Positions 39,101 to 45,464 of a stretch of DNA of 45,464 nucleotides are shown in pieces. The notes under the pieces were generated by a model. The model saw nothing but the letters and a program-made list of their open reading frames with translations. It was not told where the DNA came from and searched no databases. This stretch comes from Collybia mongolica (Eukaryota; Basidiomycota; Agaricomycetes; Agaricales; Clitocybaceae): assembly GCA_013420905.1 (NCBI GenBank), contig JAAXNY010000026.1, positions 1 through 45,464 of the forward strand, read 5' to 3'. Within the stretch, counting starts at the first letter, position 1; each line of letters opens with the position of its first letter. Made by a program: the position numbers and the translations under genes.

Positions 39101-39550
39101 TTTAATAGCCTCGCTTAGGAAAGTGACCTCATCTGTCTTGGCGCGGATCATGTTGGTAAGATTCTCCGCGAGGTATTTCTTATGGGCGGCGTCAAGGGCG
39201 GCTTTATGGGCCGCAGCTTGGGCGTCCGCGCCGAAGTCCTTGCTCATTTGGACCTCGGGGGCTTTAGATCGTAAGATCGTGGGGTATGTCCCAGCGGCTT
39301 CATGCTGCTGCCACTTGGCTAAAGTGGTCCGCGCCGCAATCAACTTTTCAGTTGTAGTACGGACGCCCATAAGGGGCTCGCGGAGGACCTGACGATAGTC
39401 AGACGGAATCAGGGAAATGAGCTCGTCAATCGTGTTAGCCCCTTGCAGGACGATGTGACGAGCCATCTGTGAAGCCGAACTCGTTACGTCTCCGTCGATA
39501 ATGACAGAGGCCGCGGCGAGTGGGGAGAAAGCTCTAGCGAACGAAGACAT
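36149..39550 (-). CDS. Penelope-like reverse transcriptase polyprotein, element 1 (1133 aa)
   Basis: One open frame, minus strand. Residues 1-283: Ala-rich, helical, Gag-like region with coiled-coil character (AHKAALDAAHKKYLAEN). Residues about 300-370: Arg/Ser-rich linker overlapping another frame (see 38437-39550). The RT core follows: NTDKNLGIAVSKRDW (553-567, Penelope-specific), FYGIPKIHKEP (637-647), GDVVAFYPNIP with the first catalytic Asp (709-719), RGLAMGVASSPDLANLF (782-798), YGRYIDDC with the YxDD box (817-824), FLDLTLY (861-867), and a PLDVKRGTF segment (896-904). The C-terminal ~230 residues are a helical thumb-like region and an acidic Ser/Asp tail; no GIY-YIG motif. All catalytic residues are present, so it looks active. 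A 55-nt spliceable intron lies inside (38647-38701). Unspliced RNA is needed for this product. Confidence 0.9.
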   Translation of the reverse strand: MSSFARAFSPLAAASVIIDGDVTSSASQMARHIVLQGANTIDELISLIPSDYRQVLREPLMGVRTTTEKLIAARTTLAKWQQHEAAGTYPTILRSKAPEVQMSKDFGADAQAAAHKAALDAAHKKYLAENLTNMIRAKTDEVTFLSEAIKPRNLFKELQPIVEAHYSQRLKASEVPMFVTNAAGEPELQGFKMSDAQFELGKQVRDDCVVYAYRVVTITEMQEDARALRFKKKVTLKQAADVEMTDLSGNDKSTVQSMVDKAVAAQMKKLNAAKTSGKGAKGKVSANAFASSSRLTLDSPLGSREEVQVFAQSQQHRRRFIEAETLESRRTIRTQAGQEGQGIGSSGRETSPRRQPRSRRQAGQWSRTGPVDARLSPNVVFRYDHPSTYPDSILTLSYPDAINYILLRTPVNIITASQYKSYVHRSPEVSLPIEIEHDLSVGMNFMFPTPRNTQLLKDAWSDFDRRIRWRLKFTFENDDAPYDPDFEVPHISTAEPPKLPSYLELGLTRGRGFVYETIRNMPREEAKGRLYSLEPNVSHIRKFLFDNKYVVTNTDKNLGIAVSKRDWIIEKCLDLLADESNYLPLHELVANSYLKTQCTQMEEIAKLCEAHISNPQVCIFMRHQITPKGEKHNVPIFYGIPKIHKEPVKMRPIIPCHSAIQNPAAKYVSKILKPIVKSAPTVIHGTKDLVLKLRQVKFQRGRRFYIVTGDVVAFYPNIPIERCFEVILNLYERHYFGESFDTCKDRLTKQELHEYDIFVRCLTTGNSNLITQFQDKFYKQTRGLAMGVASSPDLANLFGWFFEESCGILTNTLVPFYGRYIDDCAAIVYASSEAEALNHLACVQFDGCVIEWNVSESHQPFLDLTLYRDQYSELQWMPYRKARSHQERIPWISSHPLDVKRGTFVGEMSRLATLCSLYTHYQDAISGLAALYIKRGYPADLVYSWIKHNVRERWEKRHSESRQRSSDILVLKSEYNLAWDYFNAKKLGDTVLGTWRGWINAATHNRYGIVFPKFSSDLHGLKSSVEEFNSLIETADGFAPIPDITKIGFDKRRFIVSKKRTRNLFDLTSLWKKIVLSKMEEQALEQNMSLESNDDEPANDSSDDTSSTGSLERQNLSFLYNIRGEPTRVEDVV
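38437..39550 (-). CDS. Spliced Gag-like ORF1 with RGG tail, element 1 (352 aa, predicted)
   Basis: Alternative product predicted if the intron 38701-38647 is removed: exon 39550-38702 (283 codons, shared with the RT frame) joined to 38646-38437 (69 residues then TAG). The shifted frame gives a basic tail with KLKRSRA, PKPAKKARV, and RGG/GRGG boxes ending NGRGRGR, typical of RNA-binding proteins. In element 2 the same tail is kept (43795-43595, 66 residues). The length difference between copies in this stretch is a multiple of three in both frames, and substitutions are rare in the overlap. I infer a nucleocapsid-like partner of the RT. The splice has no transcript evidence here. Confidence 0.6.
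38647..38701 (-). other. Frame-switching intron, element 1
   Basis: 55 nt on the minus strand: AAAG|GTAAGT at the 5' end, CTAAC 18 nt before the end, and CCTTTAG| at the 3' end. Its length is not a multiple of three, so splicing changes the frame. Size and signals match the host introns in this window. Confidence 0.65.
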
Positions 39551-39653
39551 ACTGACTACAAACTGACTGGGGGGTTCCCAAAAGTAAGTTGGTACGGAGG
39601 GGGTGTACGTTACGTGTAGTCGAGAGTGGGGAACTGAATACTATATATGGGTT

Positions 39654-40215
39654 AGGGTGGACGACAACAAAAACGCGAAGCGTTTTTGTTGGAGGATATA
39701 GTTGAGGGACGGAAGGTTACCGATAAGGATCGATGGAGGAGACCACCGGTCGGATCCTTTCGTCTTTTTAAGACTCTTCAGATCGGTTTTAGGGTGTATA
39801 CGGGTTGCTGCGGACTTTAGCTTTGTTCCGAAGTTAGGCTAAAGTCGGGATACTTAGTCATCTACCTGTCAGAGGCGGCCAATGGCCATTTGCGCGCATG
39901 ACAGATGCGCAGTCGCTTCCATAGCGTCTGGCAGATCGGAATAGAACACGACATCGCCGAAGCGGGCTTACTAACTCTGCCCGAAGGCAGTGTTTTGGGC
40001 ACCAATCGGCGACCGTCTATTAACGACCTTGACAATCTGTGGGAACAACGCCTTCCGGATTACTCCGGTTAGCGGTAATGATTAGCAACCTTTCACACGT
40101 CGCGGTCATTTCGGACCGGGCACGTGGCCTTTAACCGTCCATGTCGGGCCGGTGATCGGATCAAAGTTCGGTCCGGCTCAGGCGGGTTAGGTTGGGTTAA
40201 CCGGTTAGGGTTAGG
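39654..40215 (-). repeat. 5' terminal repeat (pLTR) of element 1, A-type
   Basis: Matches 35063-35656 over its length, including the A-type hairpin, the five-T helix II loop variant and GTGTTTTGGG. It is joined at its telomere side (40210-40219, GGTTAGGTTAGGGAGG) to the 3' end of element 2. On the other side TTAGGG separates it from the leader of the RT frame. Confidence 0.85.
39719..39787 (-). ncRNA. Hammerhead ribozyme 4 (A-type, element 1 5' copy)
   Basis: Same as ribozyme 3, in the 5' terminal repeat. Cleavage here would define the 5' end of the element RNA. Confidence 0.85.
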
Positions 40216-40812
40216 TTAGGGAGGACGACAACACAAACGCGAAGCGTTTGGGTTGGAGGACTAGTTGAGTAGGCGGAAGGGGTCCCGATAAGGATCGATG
40301 GTTGGATTCCACCGGTCGGATCCTTTCGTCTTTTAAGACTCTTCAGATCGGGTTTTTTCGGTATACGTGTTGCTGCGGACTTTCACTTTATTCCGAAGTT
40401 AGGCGAAAGTCGGGATACTTAGTCATCTACCTGTCAGAGGCGGCCAATGGCCATTTGCGCGCATGACAGATGCGCAGTCGCTTCCATAGCGTCTGGCAGA
40501 TCGGAATAGAGCACGACATCGCCGAAGCGGGCTTACTAACTCTGCCCGAAGGCAGTGTGTTGGGCACCAATCGGCGACCGTCTATTAACGACCTTGACAA
40601 CCTGTGGGAACAAAGCCAAACGGATTACTCCGGTCAGCTGTAATGATTAGCAACCTTTCGCACGTCACGGTCGTTTCGGACCGGGCACGTGGCCTTTAAC
40701 CGTCCATGTCGGGCCGGTGATCGGATCAAAGTCCGGTCCGGCTCAGGCGGGTTAGGTTGGGTTAACCGGTTAGGGTTAGGTTAGGTTAACGGTTAGGTTA
40801 GGGTTCGGGTTA
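40216..40812 (-). repeat. 3' terminal repeat (pLTR) of element 2, B-type
   Basis: Begins GGACGACAACACAAACGCG and ends with the telomere-like tract (40745-40812). Matches 44808-45397. The middle (from about 40412 to 40550) is nearly the same as in A-type, while the hairpin and ribozyme region differ. Confidence 0.85.
40284..40352 (-). ncRNA. Hammerhead ribozyme 5 (B-type)
   Basis: Helix I is CCCGAU/AUCGGG, where A-type has ACCGAU/AUCGGU: an A-U to C-G compensatory change. Core CUGAAGA, helix II and GAAA, and helix III GGAUC/GAUCC are unchanged. The helix III cap differs (GGTGGAATCC). Confidence 0.88.
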
Positions 40813-41306
40813 GCTAATTCGTTCAATGTCAGATTGACGTAGATCGGATGCATTAAGCAAACAAGTACTCACGGTTAGGGTTAGAGTTAGGGTTAGTATG
40901 TCTCTAAGAGCCTCGGTTAATACCGTCTGTCGCTAAGACATAAATCGTGGTACTTACAAAGTATCAACAACGGTTTAATTTTTACCGCTAAGAATAGATG
41001 GAAACAATACCCACGGGCCGCAACAAGAGCGTCCCCGAAGGTAAACAAACGCACGCACGTAAGCGAGCCGTTCCGGGTCTAAGGAGTTCCCCGCACAGGG
41101 AAGGGGATCTACCGGTATATCTCCGCCGATCAAATTCGGCTGCTTTTCGCCACATTGGACTACTTAGACTCACGCTGTCATAAGACCAGCGGTCGTGGGA
41201 CCGATAGAGATCTGATAGGTTAACTCCGACCAGGGATGGCAAGAAGCTCACACGCTGCTACGCCCCAAAGCGCCCGATCAACTTGGACCGGGGCAACAGG
41301 TTAAGT

Positions 41307-44300
41307 TCACACGACGTCCTCCACTCGAGTGGGTTCGCCGCGGATATTGTATAGGAACGACAGATCTTGTCTTTCTAGAGAGCCGGTCGAGCTAGTGTCA
41401 TCACTAGAGTCATTAGCTGGCTCTTCATCGTTCGATTCTAGGGACATGTTCTGTACCAGAGCTTGTTCTTCCATCTTGGATAATACAATCTTTTTCCAAA
41501 GACTAGTTAGGTCAAATAAATTACGCGTCCGTTTCTTGGACACGATAAATCGACGTTTGTCGAAACCTATTTTCGTAATGTCAGGGATGGGCAGAAGCCC
41601 ATCAGCCGTTTCGATCAAGGAGTTAAACTCCTCAACCGATGACTTGAGACCAAAAAGGTCTCCACTGAATTTCGGGAACACAATACCATATCGGTTATGT
41701 GTGGCGGCGTTTATCCAACCCCGCCAGGTTCCGAGAACTGTATCTCCGAGTTTCTTAGCGTTGAAATAATCCCACGCAAGGTTATATTCGGACTTAAGCA
41801 CAAGAATGTCACTAGAGCGTTGCCGTGACTCAGAATGGCGTTTTTCCCACCGTTCTCGTACATTATGCTTAATCCATGAATAGACCAAGTCAGCTGGATA
41901 ACCACGTTTGATATAAAGGGCAGCCAAGCCCGATATAGCGTCCTGGTAGTGTGTATAAAGACTACAGAGTGTGGCCAGCCGTGACATTTCTCCCACGAAT
42001 GTACCCCGTTTCACATCTAGGGGGTGGGCAGAAATCCATGGGATTCTTTCTTGATGCGAACGTGCTTTGCGATAGGGCATCCACTGTAGTTCCGAGTATT
42101 GATCCCGGTACAGGGTTAAGTCCAGGAAAGGCTGATGCGATTCCGACACGTTCCATTCAATAACACAGCCATCAAATTGAACACAAGCGAGGTGATTTAG
42201 TGCTTCTGCTTCTGAAGAAGCATATACAATCGCCGCGCAATCATCGATGTATCGCCCGTAGAAAGGTACGAGCGTGTTAGACAGGATTCCACATGATTCT
42301 TCAAAGAACCAGCCAAATAGATTAGCTAAGTCCGGGGAAGACGCGACGCCCATAGCGAGGCCGCGCGTTTGTTTGTAGAATTTATCCTGAAACTGTGTAA
42401 TCAAGTTACTATTTCCAGTCGTGAGACACCGAACAAAAATGTCGTATTCGTGTAACTCTTGTTTGGTAAGCCGGTCTTTACACGTGTCAAAGCTTTCGCC
42501 GAAGTAGTACCTCTCGTAGAGATTGAGTATGACTTCAAAACATCTCTCTATGGGTATATTTGGGTAGAAAGCGACTACGTCGCCGGTAACGATGTAGAAT
42601 CGTCGTCCACGCTGGAATTTTACTTGCCTCAATTTTAGCACCAAGTCTTTTGTTCCGTGTATAACGGTTGGCGCCGATTGTACAATCGGTTTGAGTAATT
42701 TACTCACGTACTTAGCCGCAGGGTTTTGGATCGCACTATGACATGGAATGATCGGTCTCATCTTGACGGGTTCCTTGTGTATTTTAGGAATCCCGTAAAA
42801 GATGGGAACTTTGTGCTTTTCCCCTTTCGGGGTTATTTGATGTCGCATAAAGATGCAGACTTGCGGGTTGGAGATATGCGCTTCGCAAAGCGATGCTATT
42901 TCCTCCATTTGGGTACATTGAGTCTTTAGGTAACTATTTGCTACTAGCTCGTGTAACGGTAAGTAATTGTTATCGTCGGCCAATAGTTCTAGGCATTTCT
43001 CTATAATCCAATCTCGTTTAGATACAGCTATTCCCAAGTTTTTATCTGTGTTCGTAACCACGTATTTGTTATCAAACAAAAACTGTCGAATGCGGGATAC
43101 ATTGGGCTCTAACGAGTAAAGGCGGCCCTTTGTTTCTTCACGGGGCATATTGCGGATCGTTTCGTAAACGAAGCCGCGGCCACGGGTGAGTCCGAGTTCG
43201 AGATAGCTGGGTAACTTTGGGGGTTCTGCCGTTGATATGTGAGGCACCTCAAAGTCGGGATCATAGGGGGCGTTGTCATTCTCGAATGTAAATTTCAAAC
43301 GCCAGCGAATTCTTCGATCGAAGTCGCTCCACGCATCTTTCAGAAGCTGAGAGTTACGTGGCGTGGGGAACATGAAGTTCATTCCCACGCTTAAGTCATA
43401 TTCGAGTTCGATTGGCAAGCTTACGTCAGGGGAGCGATGAACATGAGATTTATACTGGGAAGCCGTAATAATGTTTACAGGAGTACGTAATAATATGTAA
43501 TTAATCGCGTCAGGGTAAGACAACGTTAGTATGGAGTCCGGGTATGAAGAGGGTTTATCGTACCGAAATACAACATTGGGGGATAGACGCGTGTCTACCG
43601 GCCCCTTCCTCGACCATTGCCCGGCTTGCCGCCTCGACCGCGGTTGCCTCCGCGGAGAGGTTGACCGCCCCGAACTGCCGATACCCTGGCCTTCTTGGCC
43701 GGCTTGGGTACGTATGGTTCGGTGGCTCTCGAGCGTTTCAGCGTCGACGTGCCGGCGGTTTGTTTGTTCGATGGCTTGGACTTCTTCGCCTGATCCTATA
43801 GGCGAATCTAAAGTTAGCTTGGACGACGAAGCGAACGCGTTAGCACTCACTTTGCCTTTGCCCTTGCCGCCCTTACCAGGGGCCTTCGAAGCGTTGAGCT
43901 TTTTCATTTGCGCGGCTACTGCTTTGTCGACCATCGACTGAACGGTCGATTTGTCGTTGCCGGAGAGATCGGACATCTCTACGTCAGCCGCTTGCTTGAG
44001 TGACACCTTCTTTTTGAAGCGAAGATTCCGGGCATCTTCTTGCATCTCCGTGATGGTAACGATACGGTAGGCATACACAACACAGTCGTCCCTGACTTGG
44101 CGGCCAAGTTCGAACTGTGCATCACTCATCTTAAACCCCCGCAACTCAGGCTCTCCGGCCTCGTTGTTGACAAACACCGGTACCTCCGATGCTTTCAGGC
44201 GCAGCGAGTAGTGGGCTTCCACTATCGGCTGAAGTTCCTTGAACAGGTTCTTCGGTTTAATGGCCTCGCTTAGGAAGTTTACCTCGTCTGACTTGGCGCG

Positions 44301-44705
44301 GATCATGTTGGTGAGATTTTCCGCGAGGTACTTCTTATGGGCGGCGTCGAGAGCGGCTTTATGGGCCGCAGCTTGAGCGTCCGCGCCGAAGTCCTTGCTC
44401 ATTTGGACTTCGGGGGCCTTAGATCGTAAGATCGTAGGGTATGTTCCAGCAGCTTGGTGCTGCTCCCACTTGGCTAAAGTGGTCCGAGCCGCAATCAACT
44501 TCTCCGTAGTTGTGCGGACGCCCATAAGGGGCTCTCGAAGAACCTGACGGTAGTCAGATGGTATCAGGGAAATGAGCTCGTCCACAGTGTTTGCCCCTTG
44601 CAGGACTATGTGACGAGCCATCTGTGATGCCGAACTGGTTACGTCGCCGTCGATGATGACAGCGGCCGCGGCCAGTGGAGAGAAAGCTCTAGCGAAGTTG
44701 GCCAT
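41307..44705 (-). CDS. Penelope-like reverse transcriptase polyprotein, element 2 (1132 aa)
   Basis: Same domain order and the same catalytic motifs as the element 1 protein: NTDKNLGIAVSKRDW, FYGIPKIHKEP, GDVVAFYPNIP, RGLAMGVASSPDLANLF, YGRYIDDC. By eye the RT core differs by only a few percent while the N-terminal third differs more (for example KAPGKGGKGKGK against KTSGKGAKGK). No frameshift or stop, so both elements may be active. No GIY-YIG domain. It contains the intron 43796-43850. Confidence 0.9.
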   Translation of the reverse strand: MANFARAFSPLAAAAVIIDGDVTSSASQMARHIVLQGANTVDELISLIPSDYRQVLREPLMGVRTTTEKLIAARTTLAKWEQHQAAGTYPTILRSKAPEVQMSKDFGADAQAAAHKAALDAAHKKYLAENLTNMIRAKSDEVNFLSEAIKPKNLFKELQPIVEAHYSLRLKASEVPVFVNNEAGEPELRGFKMSDAQFELGRQVRDDCVVYAYRIVTITEMQEDARNLRFKKKVSLKQAADVEMSDLSGNDKSTVQSMVDKAVAAQMKKLNASKAPGKGGKGKGKVSANAFASSSKLTLDSPIGSGEEVQAIEQTNRRHVDAETLESHRTIRTQAGQEGQGIGSSGRSTSPRRQPRSRRQAGQWSRKGPVDTRLSPNVVFRYDKPSSYPDSILTLSYPDAINYILLRTPVNIITASQYKSHVHRSPDVSLPIELEYDLSVGMNFMFPTPRNSQLLKDAWSDFDRRIRWRLKFTFENDNAPYDPDFEVPHISTAEPPKLPSYLELGLTRGRGFVYETIRNMPREETKGRLYSLEPNVSRIRQFLFDNKYVVTNTDKNLGIAVSKRDWIIEKCLELLADDNNYLPLHELVANSYLKTQCTQMEEIASLCEAHISNPQVCIFMRHQITPKGEKHKVPIFYGIPKIHKEPVKMRPIIPCHSAIQNPAAKYVSKLLKPIVQSAPTVIHGTKDLVLKLRQVKFQRGRRFYIVTGDVVAFYPNIPIERCFEVILNLYERYYFGESFDTCKDRLTKQELHEYDIFVRCLTTGNSNLITQFQDKFYKQTRGLAMGVASSPDLANLFGWFFEESCGILSNTLVPFYGRYIDDCAAIVYASSEAEALNHLACVQFDGCVIEWNVSESHQPFLDLTLYRDQYSELQWMPYRKARSHQERIPWISAHPLDVKRGTFVGEMSRLATLCSLYTHYQDAISGLAALYIKRGYPADLVYSWIKHNVRERWEKRHSESRQRSSDILVLKSEYNLAWDYFNAKKLGDTVLGTWRGWINAATHNRYGIVFPKFSGDLFGLKSSVEEFNSLIETADGLLPIPDITKIGFDKRRFIVSKKRTRNLFDLTSLWKKIVLSKMEEQALVQNMSLESNDEEPANDSSDDTSSTGSLERQDLSFLYNIRGEPTRVEDVV
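43595..44705 (-). CDS. Spliced Gag-like ORF1 with RGG tail, element 2 (351 aa, predicted)
   Basis: Exon 44705-43851 (285 codons) joined to 43795-43595 (66 residues then TAG). The tail has TLKRSRA, PKPAKKARV and RGG boxes ending NGRGRGR, nearly the same as element 1. The 5' splice site is AAA|GTGAGT here and AAG|GTAAGT in element 1; both are good donors. Confidence 0.6.
43796..43850 (-). other. Frame-switching intron, element 2
   Basis: 55 nt, GTGAGT...CTAAC...CCTATAG, exactly the same length and branch position as in element 1 although several bases differ. Confidence 0.65.
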
Positions 44706-44807
44706 ACTGACTACTAAATAATCGGGGGGTTCCCAAAGATGAAGCTAGTACGAAGGGGGGTACGTTACGTGTAGGCCGTGTGGAGACTGAATTACTAGTA
44801 AGGGTTA

Positions 44808-45397
44808 GGGAGGACGACAACACAAACGCGAAGCGTTTGGGTTGGAGGACTAGTTGAGTAGGCGGAAGGGGTCCCGATAAGGATCGATGGTTGGATTCCA
44901 CCGGTCGGATCCTTTCGTCTTTTAAGACTCTTCAGATCGGGTTTTTTCGGTATACGTGTTGCTGCGGACTTTCACTTTATTCCGAAGTTAGGCGAAAGTC
45001 GGGATACTTAGTCATCTACCTGTCAGAGGCGGCCAATGGCCATTTGCGCGCATGACAGATGCGCAGTCGCTTCCATAGCGTCTGGCAGATCGGAATAGAG
45101 CACGACATCGCCGAAGCGGGCTTACTAACTCTGCCCGAAGGCAGTGTGTTGGGCACCAATCGGCGACCGTCTATTAACGACCTTGACAACCTGTGGGAAC
45201 AAAGCCAAACGGATTACTCCGGTCAGCTGTAATGATTAGCAACCTTTCGCACGTCACGGTCGTTTCGGACCGGGCACGTGGCCTTTAACCGTCCATGTCG
45301 GGCCGGTGATCGGATCAAAGTCCGGTCCGGCTCAGGCGGGTTAGGTTGGGTTAACCGGTTAGGGTTAGGTTAGGTTAACGGTTAGGTTAGGGTTCGG
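44808..45397 (-). repeat. 5' terminal repeat (pLTR) of element 2, B-type
   Basis: Matches 40216-40812. At its telomere side the embedded telomere-like tract (GGTTAGGTTAACGG, GGGTTCGGG) passes without a gap into the true TTAGGG array. Confidence 0.85.
44873..44941 (-). ncRNA. Hammerhead ribozyme 6 (B-type)
   Basis: Same sequence as ribozyme 5, in the outermost terminal repeat, about 460 bp from the telomere array. Confidence 0.88.
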
Positions 45398-45464
45398 GTT
45401 AGGGTTAGGGTTAGGGTTAGGGTTAGGGTTAGGGTTAGGGTTAGGGTTAGGGTTTAGGGTTAGG
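45398..45464 (+). repeat. Telomere, (TTAGGG)n
   Basis: About eleven TTAGGG units with one variant (GGTTTAGGG near the end), G-rich strand 5' to 3' toward the window edge. This marks a right-hand chromosome end. The array may continue beyond the window. Confidence 0.95.

Larger units (their letters stand above)
35063..40215 (-). mobile_element. Complete telomere-attached Penelope-like element 1 (Coprina-type)
   Basis: Full-length element on the minus strand. From RNA 5' to 3': terminal repeat (40215-39654), short leader, 1133-codon RT frame (39550-36149), ~490-nt 3' UTR (36148-35657), second terminal repeat (35656-35063). The two terminal repeats agree in every subtype-specific position I checked, as for one recent insertion. 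The reverse transcriptase is of Penelope type and no GIY-YIG endonuclease follows it. In rotifers (Athena) and basidiomycetes (Coprina), such endonuclease-lacking elements add to exposed chromosome ends. The orientation here fits that. Family name by similarity of organisation; not searched. Confidence 0.85.
40216..45397 (-). mobile_element. Complete telomere-attached Penelope-like element 2 (Coprina-type)
   Basis: Distal full-length element, same organisation as element 1: B-type terminal repeat 45397-44808, RT frame 44705-41307, 3' UTR 41306-40815, B-type terminal repeat 40812-40216. The two B-type repeats match each other and differ from A-type in the 3' hairpin (CAACACAAACGC arm) and around the ribozyme. 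It is the outermost element and is capped directly by telomere repeats. Its position distal to element 1 means it was added later. Confidence 0.85.

Noticed and set aside
34457..45397. LTR retrotransposon interpretation because of the long terminal repeats
   Set aside because: There is no protease, integrase or RNase H. The RT motifs (TDKNLG, YIDD context) are of Penelope type, and the terminal repeats carry hammerheads and telomere tracts.

Overview
The window is the right end of a chromosome from a filamentous basidiomycete, most likely an agaric (Agaricomycetes). It stops in TTAGGG telomere repeats. Its genes are split by many 44-64 nt GT-AG introns with CTAAC-type branch sites, and its uncharacterised proteins resemble families I associate with mushroom genomes. 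Organism assignment is inference; no rRNA or marker gene is present.

Layout. (1) 1-3400: a G-rich minisatellite, a 263-bp tandem duplication carrying the palindrome GAGGTTCGWCGAACCTC, and one small split gene of unknown function. (2) 3430-9760: left arm of a large inverted duplication, made of promoter-like 'A-blocks', arrays of ~0.5 kb composite repeats, a miniature SNF2 gene and broken pieces of two other genes. (3) 9835-24044: the intact cargo, namely an 871-aa unknown protein (minus), a 13-exon SNF2-family ATPase of 1,479 aa (plus), another repeat array and A-block, and a 911-aa unknown protein (plus). (4) 24045-25860: low-complexity DNA and a 3' fragment of the ribosomal P2 gene. (5) 25870-32756: right arm, the inverted counterpart of the left. 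(6) 33140-33664: a short gene sharing one module with the 911-aa protein, then minisatellite DNA. (7) 34453-45464: telomere-attached retroelements and the telomere.

The three cargo genes follow one repeating order wherever it can be read: repeat array, A-block, 911-type gene, 871-type gene (opposite strand), SNF2 gene. Both arms carry the same deletion derivatives. The 871 and 911 pieces are broken. The SNF2 piece was shortened in frame and still reads through three exons as a 135- or 137-aa mini-protein in both arms.

The terminal 11 kb holds two complete, tandem, minus-strand Penelope-like retroelements without a GIY-YIG endonuclease (Coprina/Athena-like), plus two truncated copies. Their RNA 3' ends point to the centromere, as expected if reverse transcription is primed by the chromosome's own 3' end. 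Six hammerhead ribozymes lie in the repeated terminal regions, with a compensatory base-pair change between the two element subtypes. Each element also has a 55-nt spliceable intron inside its long ORF. Removing it shifts the frame into a 66-69 residue RGG-rich basic tail and a stop, so unspliced RNA encodes the reverse transcriptase and spliced RNA would encode a Gag-like RNA-binding protein. The overlapping frames are unusually conserved between copies. I consider this the most interesting system in the window.
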